This document shows positions 7,796 through 16,683 of a stretch of DNA of 64,000 bases, piece by piece. The position numbers and the translations under genes are program-made. Source of the stretch: Alphaproteobacteria bacterium (GTDB lineage Bacteria; Pseudomonadota; Alphaproteobacteria; Rhizobiales; GCA-2746425); NCBI GenBank assembly GCA_024743215.1, contig JANSWZ010000002.1, positions 124,001-188,000 of the forward strand, read 5' to 3'. The notes beneath the pieces were generated by a model, which searched no databases, was not told the DNA's origin, and saw only the letters and a list, made by a program, of their open reading frames with translations. Positions within the stretch are counted from its first letter, which is position 1; each line of letters opens with the position of its first letter.

Positions 7796-9178
7796 ATGAC
7801 AACGCTCACCTGCACATCACCCATCGATGGCAGTGTTTTCGCAACGCGTGAGACACACAGTTTTGCCGATGTGCAAACCATGCTGACCGCTGCCAGAAAA
7901 GCTCAGAAAAGCTGGGCCGACCGCAGCATCAATGAACGCAGTGCCATTGTGCTGAAGGCCATTGACGCGCTGGCTGCCGTGAATGATGAGGTCACCATTG
8001 AGATTGCCCATATGATGGGCCGTCCGACACGCTATGGTGGCGAAATCGGCGGCGTCCGCGAACGGGCCGGTTACATGGCGACCATCGCCGAAGATGCACT
8101 GGCACCGACCATCATCGAAGACAGTGATGCGTTTCACCGCTTTATTGCCCGCGAGCCGGTTGGCGTTGTGTTTGTCGTCGCGCCCTGGAACTATCCGTAT
8201 CTGACGGCAGTCAATTCCATTGCCCCTGCCCTGATTGCCGGTAATGCGGTGATGCTGAAACACGCGACACAGACGATCCTTGCCGGTGAGCGCTTTGCCG
8301 TCGCCTTGCAGGAAGCGGGTCTGCCGGACGGCCTCTTCAACAATCTGTTTCTCAGCCATGGCGATACCAGCGAACTGATTGCTGCCAAAAGTTTTGATTT
8401 CATCAATTTCACCGGCTCGGTGAATGGGGGCCGCGAAATGGAGCGCGCCGCTGCCGGAACCTTTACCGGTATGGGTCTGGAGTTGGGTGGCAAAGACCCC
8501 GGCTATGTGCGCGCTGATGCAGATCTGGATGCCGCCGTCGATACGCTGATGGATGGTGCGATGTTCAACTCAGGCCAGTGCTGCTGCGGCATTGAGCGCA
8601 TTTATGTGCATGAAAGCCTGTTTGATGCCTTTGTTGAAAAGGCAAAGGCGCTGGTGGAAACCTACAAGCTTGGCAATCCGCTGGACGCAGAAACGACGCT
8701 GGGTCCGATGGCGCATATTCGCTTTGCAGATGAAGTGCGGGCGCAAATCAGCGAGGCAGTTGCTGCCGGTGCCACCGCCCTGATCGACCCTGCCCTGTTT
8801 CCAAAAGACACGGGCGACACCGCCTATCTGGCACCGCAAATTCTGGTCGATGTCGATCACTCCATGCGTGTCATGCATGATGAAAGCTTTGGTCCTGTTG
8901 TCGGCATCATGAAAGTGTCATCCGATGACGAAGCCATCAAATTGATGAATGATTCCGTGTTCGGTCTGACCGCATCTGTGTGGACGGCTGATGCGGACGC
9001 TGCGGAGACGATTGGCCGTGCCATCGAAACCGGCACCATTTTCATGAACCGTTGCGATTATCTTGACCCTGCCCTTTGCTGGACCGGCTGCAAGGAAACC
9101 GGGCGCGGCGCATCCTTGTCCACGCTTGGCTATCAAAGCGTCACCAGACCCAAATCCTACCACTTGAAGAAGGCCTGA
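7796..9178 (+). CDS. Aldehyde dehydrogenase family protein
   Basis: Protein of 460 residues, a typical NAD(P)-dependent aldehyde dehydrogenase. Motifs include APWNYPYLTAVN (coenzyme site), FTGSVNGGREM, the general-base glutamate in LELGGKDP and the nucleophile in NSGQCCC (Cys at about 262-264). The start is the ATG at 7796 behind AGGGAT, 22 bp after the ligase stop. With the ligase and the alcohol dehydrogenase it would oxidise the aldehyde form of a glutamylated (or free) amino alcohol to the acid. This is inferred from context; the family also covers succinate-semialdehyde and betaine-aldehyde enzymes. Confidence 0.9.
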   Translation: MTTLTCTSPIDGSVFATRETHSFADVQTMLTAARKAQKSWADRSINERSAIVLKAIDALAAVNDEVTIEIAHMMGRPTRYGGEIGGVRERAGYMATIAEDALAPTIIEDSDAFHRFIAREPVGVVFVVAPWNYPYLTAVNSIAPALIAGNAVMLKHATQTILAGERFAVALQEAGLPDGLFNNLFLSHGDTSELIAAKSFDFINFTGSVNGGREMERAAAGTFTGMGLELGGKDPGYVRADADLDAAVDTLMDGAMFNSGQCCCGIERIYVHESLFDAFVEKAKALVETYKLGNPLDAETTLGPMAHIRFADEVRAQISEAVAAGATALIDPALFPKDTGDTAYLAPQILVDVDHSMRVMHDESFGPVVGIMKVSSDDEAIKLMNDSVFGLTASVWTADADAAETIGRAIETGTIFMNRCDYLDPALCWTGCKETGRGASLSTLGYQSVTRPKSYHLKKA

Positions 9179-9183
9179 CCATC

Positions 9184-10329
9184 ATGGTTCCAACTGCAAA
9201 CTGGAGCTACCCGACCGCCATTCGCTTTGGTGCCGGGCGCATTACCGAACTTGCCGATGCCTGTGCAGCTTCTGGCATTCAAAAACCTCTGCTGGTGACA
9301 GATAAGGGCCTTGCAAACCTGCCCATAACGTCTGCCACGCTGGACATTCTGGAACAGGCAGGCCTGGGTCGCGGGCTGTTCAGTGATGTTGATCCGAATC
9401 CGAATGAGCAAAACCTGACCGATGGTGTGAAAGCTTTCAAGGCTGGCAATCATGATGGCGTCATTGCCTTTGGTGGCGGCTCCGGCCTCGACCTTGGCAA
9501 GCTGATTGCCCTAATGGCCGACCAGACCATTTCGGTTTGGGACCTGGAAGATGTTGGCGATTGGTGGACCCGCGCCAATGCGGATGCCGTTCATCCGATC
9601 ATTGCGGTTCCAACCACGGCTGGCACCGGTTCGGAAGTTGGCCGCGCCGGTGTTCTGACCAATTCAGACACCCATGTGAAGAAGATCATTTTTCACCCAA
9701 AAACCCTTCCCGCCATTGTCATCTGCGATCCGGAACTGACCGTCGGTATGCCGAAGATGATTACGGCCGGCACCGGCATGGATGCCTTTGCCCATTGTCT
9801 GGAAGCCTATTGCTCACCGCATTACCACCCCATGTCTCAGGGCATTGCGCTGGAAGGCATGAAACTGGTGAAGGACAATCTGCTGCGCGCCTATGAAGAC
9901 GGAACGGATCTGGAGGCACGCGCAAACATGATGAGCGCCGCCGCCATGGGCGCTACTGCCTTTCAAAAGGGACTCGGCGCCATCCATGCCCTCTCACACC
10001 CCATTGGCGCGATGCATCACACCCATCATGGCACCACAAATGCGGTTGTCATGCAGCCCGTGCTGATGTTCAACCGACCCGCCATCGAAGAGCGACTTGC
10101 TCAGGCCGCCGCCTATCTTGGCATCGGCACCAGCTTTGACGCATTCTACGCCTATGTGGGAGAGTTGAACGCCGCGCTGGGCATCCCGAAAGATTTGACA
10201 GACCTTGGCATCATCAATCCTGATCTGGACCGTCTGACGGCAGAAGCGCTGAAAGACCCAAGCGTTGGTGGCAATCCGGTTGAGATGAATTCGGAAAATA
10301 CACGGGCTTTGTTTGAGGCGTGTTTTTAG
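9184..10329 (+). CDS. Iron-containing alcohol dehydrogenase
   Basis: Protein of 381 residues of the group III iron-dependent alcohol dehydrogenase family. The NAD-binding GGGSGLD motif is near residue 98. Metal-ligand motifs are present: GMDAFAHCLEAY supplies Asp and His, and HALSHPIGAMHHTHHG supplies two more His. It starts 5 bp after the ALDH stop and ends the operon. It probably oxidises the alcohol that the adjacent ALDH then converts to the acid. Two decayed copies of the 3' end of a gene of this kind lie at 20774-21054 and 21763-21950. The intact 3' end marks the left border of the accessory block 10599-14925. Confidence 0.92.
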   Translation: MVPTANWSYPTAIRFGAGRITELADACAASGIQKPLLVTDKGLANLPITSATLDILEQAGLGRGLFSDVDPNPNEQNLTDGVKAFKAGNHDGVIAFGGGSGLDLGKLIALMADQTISVWDLEDVGDWWTRANADAVHPIIAVPTTAGTGSEVGRAGVLTNSDTHVKKIIFHPKTLPAIVICDPELTVGMPKMITAGTGMDAFAHCLEAYCSPHYHPMSQGIALEGMKLVKDNLLRAYEDGTDLEARANMMSAAAMGATAFQKGLGAIHALSHPIGAMHHTHHGTTNAVVMQPVLMFNRPAIEERLAQAAAYLGIGTSFDAFYAYVGELNAALGIPKDLTDLGIINPDLDRLTAEALKDPSVGGNPVEMNSENTRALFEACF

Positions 10330-10598
10330 GGCGCAGGGCTCATAGCAAAAGCAATGCCATCGCCATGAGGCCGATGGCCAGGTGAAACAGGACGCTGGTC
10401 GCCGTTGGCCGCGCCCGGTGCCAATCCTTCGATGACATTCGCATTGAATGAAGCATCCGGCAATATGGGCGGGAAACGGTCGTTCGGCGCAACTGCGAGA
10501 GGAATTACTGTTCCTTTGACGATCGTCTTCATGTATTCAAGGCGCAGTGGAGCTCCAGTATTTTGGAACAGTCCTAACGCTGTATTCGGTGTAAGCTG
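10330..10598. other. Gene-free gap with decayed sequence
   Basis: Minus-strand reading of 10413-10340 gives a short hydrophobic tail (SVLFHLAIGLMAMALLLL, then stop) that resembles the C-terminus of a membrane protein without its upstream part. Bases 10457-10499 carry a GGGCGGGAAACGGTCGTTCG-type motif shared with other gaps in this window. No intact gene or strong promoter was seen, although transcription of the following accessory genes must start in or before this gap. Confidence 0.3.
10457..10499. repeat. Degenerate intergenic repeat copy
   Basis: This segment has the pattern GGGCGGAAA...GTCGTTCG...GC that recurs in looser form at 32640-32720, 34480-34530 and 36060-36110. I recall similar intergenic elements from alphaproteobacteria. 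Similarity between the copies is weak. Confidence 0.25.
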
Positions 10599-12320
10599 AT
10601 GACCATATTAGAAGAAATACACTCGACTTTGATCGAAGCAGAAAGGCAAGGCGATTTAACAGGCGCTTTACTGTCCGCAGAGATGAGATCTCAGCGGCAT
10701 GAGTTAGGCGATGTACTGTGCGAATTGCACAATGCTGGCGAAATTGATCTGACGTCCAGCAAAAACCTCGAAGCGATAGACGCGCTCGAACGCAATGATT
10801 TTTGGATCGCCATTCATCCGCTAAATGCAGCAATAGCGGCATTGGACTGCTCGCATCGCGAAGTGTTGGGCTTGGTCAGTACCTTGGTGAAGAAAGCTGG
10901 GGATGACGGCCTGGCTGGGATGCCAAATATGTCTTTGGTCACTTGGGCGCGAAAATACCGGTCAGAAGCATCGAAGATCATTGAAGGGATTAGGCAGTTG
11001 GATGAGCTGTGTTTGGCGCACGGCCTTTTTGCTGTCTTAGGCATCGGCGACGAAGCGGCGATCTTCGACCTCATGCAATCATCTAACGGCATCGTGAGGG
11101 CGTTGGGGCTGCGAGCTCTCGGTCGGCTTGAGGTGATTGAGATTGCTTCTGTCAAAAAGGGTATCGATGCGGCTTGTGAGGTCATTCTCCGCGAGACGGA
11201 CCAGCAGTTACGGACCTCGGCAATAGAGGCAGCCTTTCGCCTTTGGGAGAAGCTGGGGCCTTCGGAGCCTTATCGGCAAACCGAGTTAATAAACCACATT
11301 GGAAAGCATACACACGCACAGGAGCTAAGCAGCCTGTCAGCTGCCCTGTTTTTTCACAATAAGGGCTTGCCGAAAGAGAGCATCGATCTGGTGTTAAGCT
11401 GGCTAGCAACCACTCCATCTAACAGCGAAATGACATTACGAAACTTGGATGATGCCATTGAGTCTGATGAGGATCGCTGGGAATTTGAGCGTGTGGTACC
11501 TGTCTTCGCTCAATGTATTCCAAGGCTCGAAGCCAAAGCTAAGCAGCGCGACTACCACAACTTCTATTCTTGGGTATGGAGCGATCCGAGGAATGCTTCT
11601 TTTCTTTTCTCCCAATGGCTCAACACAGGCAAGTTTGCGCTCTGCTCATTTCTGACAGAACTGCTCAGTGCGAGCGACAAGAACGCCCTTGTGTCACTTC
11701 AAAAAGCCCATCTACCAGCCAAAGAAGATGAGCAAATGTTCATTGCGAGAAAATGCATTGGCTTCCTATGGCACCAAGAAGTCTCGGCGGCTTCGATCAT
11801 GCTCAGCATCGTTAAAAATGGTAAAGTAAACGCTCGGGCTTTGGCCGAAGAGCTTTTGTTCAATCCGCTTCTTTTAAGTTATGATGGTGATTTAAGAGAC
11901 TATTTGGAAACGCAGCGCGACAGCACTTCCAAACGTATCGCAGATTGCACCGCGCGTATCCTTGCAAAGCACGACGACCATGTAGCCGGTATCGAGACCA
12001 CCAAGGACTTGGTTGAGCTCCTGCCTACCATTGAACAACGCCGGACAGCAGCAATGAAAGACCGTGAGCGCAATCGTGACATCGAGAAACAAGCGCATGA
12101 GCGCTCGATTTTCGCGAGCCTGATGACACGACAAACGCTGCTTTACGGAAAGAAGAGCTTTTCTATTATCCACGGTGGTGATGGTGAGAAACACCCAAGT
12201 GTTATGGAACTATCGGAGTTTTCCTACAGCACCGAACTACCTCGGCTTTCAGTTGTCGATCCTGTAGGTTTCAGTGCAATGATCACGATCTTCCGCGCCA
12301 TGGAGCGGAGGCACGAATGA
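10599..12320 (+). CDS. Uncharacterised helical-repeat protein, first gene of accessory module
   Basis: Protein of 573 residues that I do not recognise as a named family. It is predominantly alpha-helical. Segments such as GIVRALGLRALGRLEVIEIASVK and the region around TSAIEAAFRLWEKLG resemble HEAT-like repeats, so it may be a scaffold or sensor. There is no P-loop, no nuclease motif, no signal peptide and no membrane helix. Its stop overlaps the start of the next gene (ATGA at 12317-12320), implying that the two are made together and probably act together. The start is the ATG at 10599; the ribosome-binding site is weak. Base composition is more AT-rich than the flanking catabolic genes, which suggests horizontal acquisition. 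Confidence 0.7.
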   Translation: MTILEEIHSTLIEAERQGDLTGALLSAEMRSQRHELGDVLCELHNAGEIDLTSSKNLEAIDALERNDFWIAIHPLNAAIAALDCSHREVLGLVSTLVKKAGDDGLAGMPNMSLVTWARKYRSEASKIIEGIRQLDELCLAHGLFAVLGIGDEAAIFDLMQSSNGIVRALGLRALGRLEVIEIASVKKGIDAACEVILRETDQQLRTSAIEAAFRLWEKLGPSEPYRQTELINHIGKHTHAQELSSLSAALFFHNKGLPKESIDLVLSWLATTPSNSEMTLRNLDDAIESDEDRWEFERVVPVFAQCIPRLEAKAKQRDYHNFYSWVWSDPRNASFLFSQWLNTGKFALCSFLTELLSASDKNALVSLQKAHLPAKEDEQMFIARKCIGFLWHQEVSAASIMLSIVKNGKVNARALAEELLFNPLLLSYDGDLRDYLETQRDSTSKRIADCTARILAKHDDHVAGIETTKDLVELLPTIEQRRTAAMKDRERNRDIEKQAHERSIFASLMTRQTLLYGKKSFSIIHGGDGEKHPSVMELSEFSYSTELPRLSVVDPVGFSAMITIFRAMERRHE

Positions 12321-14017
12321 AGCTCATCCTCAAAGAATACCTGGCATCGCTGAAAGAACGCGGCGACCTAGACAAATCGGTGCTCCCGAACTTGCTGGCG
12401 GAAATCGGCCTGCGGGTATTGAACACTCCGATGATCGGCACGCGCCAAAACGGTGTGGATATTGCTGCCGTAGGGAAAATCAGGGGCGAAGACTCGAGAC
12501 CGCATCTGTACCTCTTTTGTATTAAAGCCGGAAACATCACTCGCACAGACTGGGATGGCAGCCCGCAGTCCGTGCGTCCGGAACTCAATGAGATTAAAGA
12601 CGTGTACCTGCGCACCAATGTGGCGGATGAGTATGCAGATTTGCCTGTCAAAATTTGCCTTTGCTGCGGCGGGGAAATCGAAGAAACAGTTTTGACTAAC
12701 TGGGCGGGTTACTCTCGCACACAAGCAAACGACAAAATCAAATACGAAGAATGGAATGGTGATCGATTAGCTGATCTAATGATGCGTTGCCTGCTGGCCC
12801 GTGAATTGTTGGAAGAAGAACCGCGGCGGAACTTCCAAAAAGCTGTCGCTATGGTGAATGAGCCAAGCGCTTGCTACGAGTATTCACGCTCGTTTTTGCA
12901 CAATCTCTTGGCGGAAAATGGCTTGCCTCCAAAAAACCAACTGTTGCGCTTGAGGCAGGCATACATCTGTCTCAACGCAGTTACCGCATGGGCGATTGAG
13001 GCAGATAATCTAGAAAGCATATATACCATCTCAGAGCTGGGTCTTTTTCTTTGTTGGCACGTTGTTCGCTCGCAACCTGCCAGAAAACGCCCTACCAAAC
13101 ACGATCAAGCCCTGAACATACTGCTTGATCAGTTTGTAAATCTCCATTTAAGCAGCTCAGAACGATATCTGGCCAAGACGGCTTTCGCACATAGCAGGCG
13201 GCTTCACGCTTTATCGACGTCGGTACGATCCCGAGAGGCGATTGACGTCAACCTAGCCCTGTTTGAGCTGCTCGGACGCCTGGCAATTTACGGCATCTGG
13301 ACAGCATCTTTGTCTCAACACCTGCCTCAAAGTGAAAAAGAATTTTCGAAAGTACTGGCAGAGAAAACGGATCGCACACTCGACACATTGGTGCAGCTCA
13401 TCAATTCGAATCCGACATTGAATTCCCCCTTCAAAGATGACCACATGATAGAAATATGCTTGGTCATGTATCTCGCTCAGATGACGGGTACAGCACACAG
13501 GTTCGCTCCTTGGATCACCACTGTTGCTGACCGGACTACTATGGCTCTTGTGATTAACTCGCACTACCCAATTTGCCAGCGCGACTATCACGATTTGTTC
13601 AACCATCCCGGCAAAGCAGACCCGTCTTATCGAAAGGAAGTCTGCAGCGGCAGCGTTCTAAATCCGTATTTGTTTGTGTGGCTGCACAAGGTTGGGCAAG
13701 AGGTCGACAAGAACGAGTTTGTTAAAAGGCTTGCGGAGTATCTCCCTGACTGTACTCACCAAGCTTGGCTACCCGAGAAAGAAACAGATATGCGCATCTG
13801 GCTGGGCGATACCTATCATGGCATTTGCGTCACTGACCTTTCCCCGCAGAAGGGCTTTCAACACGTTGCAGATGTCCTCAAGCTGGCAATCGAGGAGTGC
13901 CCCAACATAAGCGAAATTAGCGCAGTTAGGTCTGGGCTAAGCGTACTGTTCTTAGCTGCTTGTCGGCACTATCGACTGCCGATCTCGCCACACTTTTGGA
14001 TAGTAAATAGTGAGTAA
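12317..14017 (+). CDS. Uncharacterised protein with N-terminal PD-(D/E)xK-like domain
   Basis: Protein of 566 residues, overlapping the previous gene by 4 bp. The first 170 residues look like a restriction-endonuclease fold: a helix with E29, then NGVDIAAVG with D48, then a strand LYLFCIK with K70. That spacing matches Mrr-type nucleases (G-x-D followed by Q/E-x-K), except that the second acidic or Gln position is C68. Residues about 180-560 are helical with no motif I can name. It would be a candidate DNA-cleaving or DNA-binding effector paired with the helical-repeat protein. No signal peptide or membrane helix. Family unknown; the nuclease reading comes from pattern only. Confidence 0.65.
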   Translation: MKLILKEYLASLKERGDLDKSVLPNLLAEIGLRVLNTPMIGTRQNGVDIAAVGKIRGEDSRPHLYLFCIKAGNITRTDWDGSPQSVRPELNEIKDVYLRTNVADEYADLPVKICLCCGGEIEETVLTNWAGYSRTQANDKIKYEEWNGDRLADLMMRCLLARELLEEEPRRNFQKAVAMVNEPSACYEYSRSFLHNLLAENGLPPKNQLLRLRQAYICLNAVTAWAIEADNLESIYTISELGLFLCWHVVRSQPARKRPTKHDQALNILLDQFVNLHLSSSERYLAKTAFAHSRRLHALSTSVRSREAIDVNLALFELLGRLAIYGIWTASLSQHLPQSEKEFSKVLAEKTDRTLDTLVQLINSNPTLNSPFKDDHMIEICLVMYLAQMTGTAHRFAPWITTVADRTTMALVINSHYPICQRDYHDLFNHPGKADPSYRKEVCSGSVLNPYLFVWLHKVGQEVDKNEFVKRLAEYLPDCTHQAWLPEKETDMRIWLGDTYHGICVTDLSPQKGFQHVADVLKLAIEECPNISEISAVRSGLSVLFLAACRHYRLPISPHFWIVNSE

Positions 14018-14191
14018 AGCCCGAAGCACTCTGTCTTTTTGCATGGGAAAAGACTACTTTAAAGAGCATGATTGCAGATCAAATGAGACCCAACTAATGT
14101 CAACTTTGGATCGCTTTCACCAAACTCGGACCAACGTGCAGTGGTGCCCGCATTCGCCAGTTCTGGCGAGACTTAAACTGCAGAGGATAAT

Positions 14192-14704
14192 TTGAGCGCT
14201 CGTCTAACCACAGCAATCAAGATTGGCGACGCCGCTAGAGCGATCCTGCGAAAAACTCAGAGCTTTCCAGGCAATTGGCTTCAAAGGGACGAAGACCGGA
14301 GTGAACGAGAGCATGTCGGTGTTGAGCCGATGTTGCTAGCCCTTTCTATGGAGTTGGCACTCAAAGCATGGTTCGTCTTCGATCATGACGCTCCCGAGGT
14401 CATCAAATCTCATAATCTGATGAAGCTGTTTGATGGCCTAAAGCCGGAGAGCCAGCAAAAACTGGACGAAGAGTTCAAGAGATCAGTTGCTCCACGTCAT
14501 CCAAATCTTTTTCATATCGACTACGGAATTCGTAGCATTCTCTTCCAGCACCAAAATGCCTTTACCGACTGCCGCTATCTTCACGAGGCGCGGAAATCGA
14601 TGATGTTTGACCAAAGTGCTTTTGAATCTACGTTGGAAATGGTGCTCGGGGAGTTTCGAAAGCGATATCGCGTTGAACGGGTGAACCCGGTCTGGCCGCC
14701 TTGA
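14192..14704 (+). CDS. HEPN-like domain protein
   Basis: Protein of 170 residues. Residues about 44-83 (MELALKAWFVF and IKSHNLMKLFDGL) match the helix pair of HEPN-like proteins. An R-x4-H arrangement occurs at R36-H41 (RSEREH), the form taken by HEPN ribonuclease sites, although its position before the first core helix is unusual, so catalysis is doubtful. The start is a TTG at 14192 behind AGAGG. It follows the two preceding genes on the same strand after 174 bp. HEPN proteins are common in defence and toxin systems, which supports that reading of the block. It may instead be a simple accessory protein. Confidence 0.6.
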   Translation: MSARLTTAIKIGDAARAILRKTQSFPGNWLQRDEDRSEREHVGVEPMLLALSMELALKAWFVFDHDAPEVIKSHNLMKLFDGLKPESQQKLDEEFKRSVAPRHPNLFHIDYGIRSILFQHQNAFTDCRYLHEARKSMMFDQSAFESTLEMVLGEFRKRYRVERVNPVWPP

Positions 14705-14925
14705 AAGACGATAGCTTTTTTGACGCTGACCCGCGGCTTCAAACGTTCCTGCAGAACAGCAACAAAGGGGCGTTTCCCCCCAAGCAGAAAATTCCAGAAG
14801 TCAAGAAGCCCGATCCAGAATGTCTCGCGAGTTGTTCCAACCTTCCGTCAATGAAGACGCATCGAGCCTGTGTTGCATGGCCTTGCCACTTACCGGATCT
14901 TTATCGGGAATGGGCAATGACATGA
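14701..14925 (+). CDS. Short ORF at the island edge, probably truncated
   Basis: The reading frame starts with a TTG that overlaps the stop of the HEPN-like gene (TTGA), so it could be coupled to it. The first 40 or so codons give a plausible polar, lysine-rich peptide. From about 14826 the frame runs antisense to the decayed cupin fragment, so the natural 3' part has probably been lost and the last 33 codons are accidental. No domain is recognisable. Confidence 0.3.
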   Translation: MKDDSFFDADPRLQTFLQNSNKGAFPPKQKIPEVKKPDPECLASCSNLPSMKTHRACVAWPCHLPDLYREWAMT

Positions 14926-14969
14926 TCCGCTTGCATGCCAGCGTGCATAGGATTTGCGTCTGAAGGTCC
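14826..14969 (-). pseudogene. Decayed 3' fragment of a cupin gene
   Basis: The DNA aligns along its length with 37943-38086, the C-terminal end of the intact cupin gene at 37917-38477. Shared blocks include TTCCGTC-ATGAAG-CGCATC, CACCGGATC-TT-TCGGGAAT-GG and CATGATCCGCTTGCA. No frame remains open. The upstream three quarters of the gene is absent and is replaced by the accessory block. It marks a junction between old sequence and inserted genes. Confidence 0.75.
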
Positions 14970-14994
14970 AGCACACCCAACCTTCCCCAAAAAC

Positions 14995-16683
14995 CTATTG
15001 ACCCGGCATCCCAGGCGTCAATGACAGCAACTCTCGGGAGTAGGCCGCATTTGGGTTGGTGAAGAAGTCTTCTGACGGGCCTGTTTCCACGATAGTGCCG
15101 CCTTTGAGAACCGTCACATCATCTGACATTTGGCGCACCACGGCCAGATTGTGGCTGATGAACAGGATGGTCAGGCCGAAACGTGCCTGCAAATCCTTGA
15201 GCAGGTTCAGCACTTGGGCCTGTATTGAAACATCGAGCGCAGAAGTTGGCTCATCACAGATCAGCACGCTTGGCCGCGCCAAAAGCGAGCGGGCGACAGC
15301 GATGCGTTGTCGTTGGCCGCCCGAGAACTGGTGCGGGAACCGGTCGATGGCGTCTGCCGAGAGCCCTACGAGGTCCAGTATGGCTGCAGCAATGTCGCGG
15401 CGTTTGTCGGCATCCGCTTCCAGACCGTAATGCCACAGGGGTTCGGCGAGAATGTCCCCGATCCTGTGGCGGCCATTGAGGCTTGAATAGGGGTCCTGGA
15501 AAACCATTTGAATCTGGCGGCGTGACGGGTCTTTGCGACTGCGCGCGCGCGCAGGTGGCAAGTCGTTGTCACCGAGATATAATTGTCCGGCGCTGGGTTG
15601 CACGAGGCCGGTCAGCACTTTGGCGATGGTTGATTTGCCGGACCCGCTTTCCCCAACCAGCCCCATGACGGAACCGGGACGCACGGACAGGGACACAGCA
15701 TCGAGCGCCGTGAAAGCGGCGGGTTTGGAAAACAGGCTGGTTCGGTTGCCGGAAAATTTAACCGTGACATCGGTCATCCCAAGACCCTCGCCAAAGATCT
15801 GCGTCCCGGCGGTCAGCCATTGCTCGGCGTCAGCGGCGGAGCGTCCCGCAGGTGCCGCCAAATCAGGCGCGTCACTATCTGGCACAAGAAAACGGTCGAG
15901 CTTTCGGTCCAGCGGCGGAACGGCGGCCATCAGGGATTTTGTGTAGTCATGGTCCGGCGTGCGCAGCACTTTTTGGGTCGGTCCGGTTTCCATCAATTGG
16001 CCACCGCGCAGAACGGTGACATTGTCGGTGATCTGGGCGATCACCCCGATATCGTGCGTGATCAGAAGAAAGCCAATGCCACGGGTTTTGGCCAGTCTGC
16101 GGATCAGATCCAGAACCTGGCTTTGAACCGCCACATCCAAAGCGGTTGTTGGCTCATCGGCGATGATCAGTTCCGGGTTGGTGCAAAGCGCCAGTGCAAT
16201 GACCACCCGCTGCCGCATGCCGCCGGAGAATTGATGCGGATAGGCTTTTATGCGCGTGGCTGCGTTTTCGATGCCAATTTCTTCAAGCAGGGCGATAGAG
16301 CGATCCCGTGCCTCAGAGGCGCTGACATCCTCATGCGCCTGAATGGTTTCGATCAGTTGGTCCGCAATGGTCATCAAGGGGTTCAGGCTGGTTTGCGGGT
16401 CCTGAAAGATCATCGATATCCGCCTGCCACGCAATTCATGCGCTTGCGACATGCTGAGACTGCGCAAGTCTGTCTCGCCCAGTGTCATCTTGCCACTGGC
16501 AACAAGTCCGGGCGGTTGCAGAAGGCCAATGATGGCCGCACCGATGGTGGATTTGCCAGCGCCGCTTTCGCCCACCAGCCCATGAATCTCACCGGCTGCG
16601 ACCGATAGACTGACATCATCAATCGCGGTGAAAACGCCAAAGCGACCGGGGAATTGCACCGTGAGGCCTTCAATCTCCAACAT
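14995..16683 (-). CDS. ABC transporter ATPase, fused DppD-DppF type
   Basis: Protein of 562 residues with two complete ABC domains. The first has Walker A GESGAGKST near 38, signature FSGGMRQR and Walker B LIIADEPTTALD; the second has GESGSGKST near 345, FSGGQRQR and LICDEPTSALD. This is the fused form of the two ATPases of peptide/nickel/opine-type importers, and it powers uptake through the two permeases encoded just upstream. The ATG at 16683 shares a base with the permease stop (TGATG). An oligopeptide-transporter C-terminal extension follows the first domain. It is the last gene of its operon. Confidence 0.93.
   Translation of the reverse strand: MLEIEGLTVQFPGRFGVFTAIDDVSLSVAAGEIHGLVGESGAGKSTIGAAIIGLLQPPGLVASGKMTLGETDLRSLSMSQAHELRGRRISMIFQDPQTSLNPLMTIADQLIETIQAHEDVSASEARDRSIALLEEIGIENAATRIKAYPHQFSGGMRQRVVIALALCTNPELIIADEPTTALDVAVQSQVLDLIRRLAKTRGIGFLLITHDIGVIAQITDNVTVLRGGQLMETGPTQKVLRTPDHDYTKSLMAAVPPLDRKLDRFLVPDSDAPDLAAPAGRSAADAEQWLTAGTQIFGEGLGMTDVTVKFSGNRTSLFSKPAAFTALDAVSLSVRPGSVMGLVGESGSGKSTIAKVLTGLVQPSAGQLYLGDNDLPPARARSRKDPSRRQIQMVFQDPYSSLNGRHRIGDILAEPLWHYGLEADADKRRDIAAAILDLVGLSADAIDRFPHQFSGGQRQRIAVARSLLARPSVLICDEPTSALDVSIQAQVLNLLKDLQARFGLTILFISHNLAVVRQMSDDVTVLKGGTIVETGPSEDFFTNPNAAYSRELLSLTPGMPGQ

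Noticed and set aside
14010-14195. 61-codon open frame between the nuclease-like and HEPN-like genes
   Set aside because: No ribosome site, no domain and unusual composition; it overlaps the end of the nuclease-like gene and the next start.
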